From contig SFZC01000015.1 of NCBI GenBank assembly GCA_004558955.1, positions 1 to 23,386 on the forward strand: a DNA stretch of 23,386 nt. Direction: 5' to 3'. A program made the position numbers and the translations under genes. Within the stretch, counting starts at the first letter, position 1, and every line of letters starts with the position of its first letter. Shown here in pieces: positions 23,248 to 23,386 of this stretch. The DNA comes from a bacterium (GTDB lineage: Bacteria > Cyanobacteriota > Vampirovibrionia > Gastranaerophilales > Gastranaerophilaceae). The notes below the pieces were generated by a model. It had not been told where the DNA came from. It did no database searches and was given only the letters and a program-made list of their open reading frames with translations.

Positions 23248-23282
23248 ATGGTATGGTATGGTATGGTGTGGCGGGGCGGGGC
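23248..23282 (+). repeat. Pentanucleotide tandem repeat, ATGGT x4 then GTGGC and GGGGC x2
   Basis: Seven consecutive 5-base units occur: four exact ATGGT, one GTGGC and two GGGGC. The last units are a sharp G-rich island in very AT-rich DNA. The tract starts at the predicted transcription start and lies 100 bases before the partial gene at 23382. Confidence 0.85.
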
Positions 23283-23381
23283 AATCCTTAGCTTTCGATT
23301 GTTTTTATATCTGTGTAGGGAAAATCGATTTACACCAAAATGAAAAAGTATTAGTAAAAACAAAAAGAAAGTAGGAAAAGT

Positions 23382-23386
23382 ATGAC
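23382..23386 (+). CDS. Start of a gene running off the window
   Basis: ATG at 23382 is preceded by AGGAAAAG (23373-23380), a good ribosome-binding site, after an A-rich leader. Only the start codon and two bases are present, so nothing can be said of the product. Confidence 0.4.

Larger units (their letters stand above)
22697..23381. other. Gene-poor region with promoters and repeats
   Basis: About 685 bases contain no complete gene. They hold a consensus promoter (22788-22816) with a start-site palindrome, a 6-codon frame closed by hairpin repeat D, a roughly 156-bp foldback-like element (22989-23144), a second extended -10 (23233-23241), a pentanucleotide repeat tract (23248-23282) and the leader of the partial gene starting at 23382. 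Confidence 0.7.

Noticed and set aside
23248..23343. 31-codon frame beginning in the ATGGT repeat as a real gene
   Set aside because: There is no ribosome-binding site and the codons (CGG, GGC, GGG) are unlike the neighbours; kept only as part of the repeat finding.

Overview
The window is AT-rich chromosomal DNA. It looks like a Gram-negative anaerobe: it encodes an outer-membrane porin-like barrel, an AsmA-like envelope protein, a formate channel and a membrane-bound hydrogenase-like complex. The order efp-accB-accC is the arrangement familiar from the cyanobacterial lineage. Together with low GC and an anaerobic, fermentative gene set, this suggests a non-photosynthetic cyanobacterial relative such as gut Melainabacteria/Gastranaerophilales. 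That placement is an inference from gene content; no rRNA or marker tree was available.

Layout. At 1-5.6 kb (+ strand) lie an AsmA-like protein, an acyl-ACP thioesterase and an AMP-forming acyl-CoA/ACP ligase, which form an envelope/fatty-acid group ending at a strong bidirectional terminator. At 5.6-7.8 kb (- strand) lie a porin-like barrel and a FocA formate/nitrite channel; focA has a good promoter and a roughly 145-nt structured leader. At 8.2-15.5 kb (+ strand) a six-gene operon (hyfB-C-E-F-G-I type) encodes a complete membrane arm and a hydrogenase-like peripheral arm. At 15.5-18.5 kb are a small secreted protein of unknown function, lipoyl synthase and adenylosuccinate lyase. At 18.5-21.1 kb are elongation factor P and the biotin carboxyl carrier and biotin carboxylase subunits of acetyl-CoA carboxylase. 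At 21.2-22.7 kb are FolC and a small XRE-type regulator. The last 0.7 kb holds no complete gene but has repeats, promoters and the start of a gene that leaves the window.

The most notable content is the 8.2-15.5 kb operon. It resembles formate hydrogenlyase/Hyf, but the large subunit has lost all four NiFe-ligand cysteines: the CGxC site reads NGDS and the C-terminal DPCxxC site reads NLSYSG. It ends where the hydrogenase maturation tail would begin. The small subunit keeps its [4Fe-4S] ligands and carries a fused N-terminal ferredoxin-like module, and the antiporter-like subunits keep their key Glu/Lys residues. This is therefore best read as an energy-converting-hydrogenase-related (Ehr-type) complex with an unknown electron acceptor, not a hydrogenase. 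No formate dehydrogenase, maturation protease or Hyp gene is in the window.

Regulatory and repeat features also stand out. The focA leader has two mutually exclusive pairings. An imperfect duplication containing a terminator lies upstream of the operon. A terminator-like hairpin sits between accB and accC. Four copies of a covarying intergenic hairpin repeat occur, one of which closes a 6-codon frame lying behind a perfect TTGACA-17-TATAAT promoter. A pentanucleotide repeat (ATGGT x4, then G-rich units) lies at the predicted transcription start of the last, partial gene.
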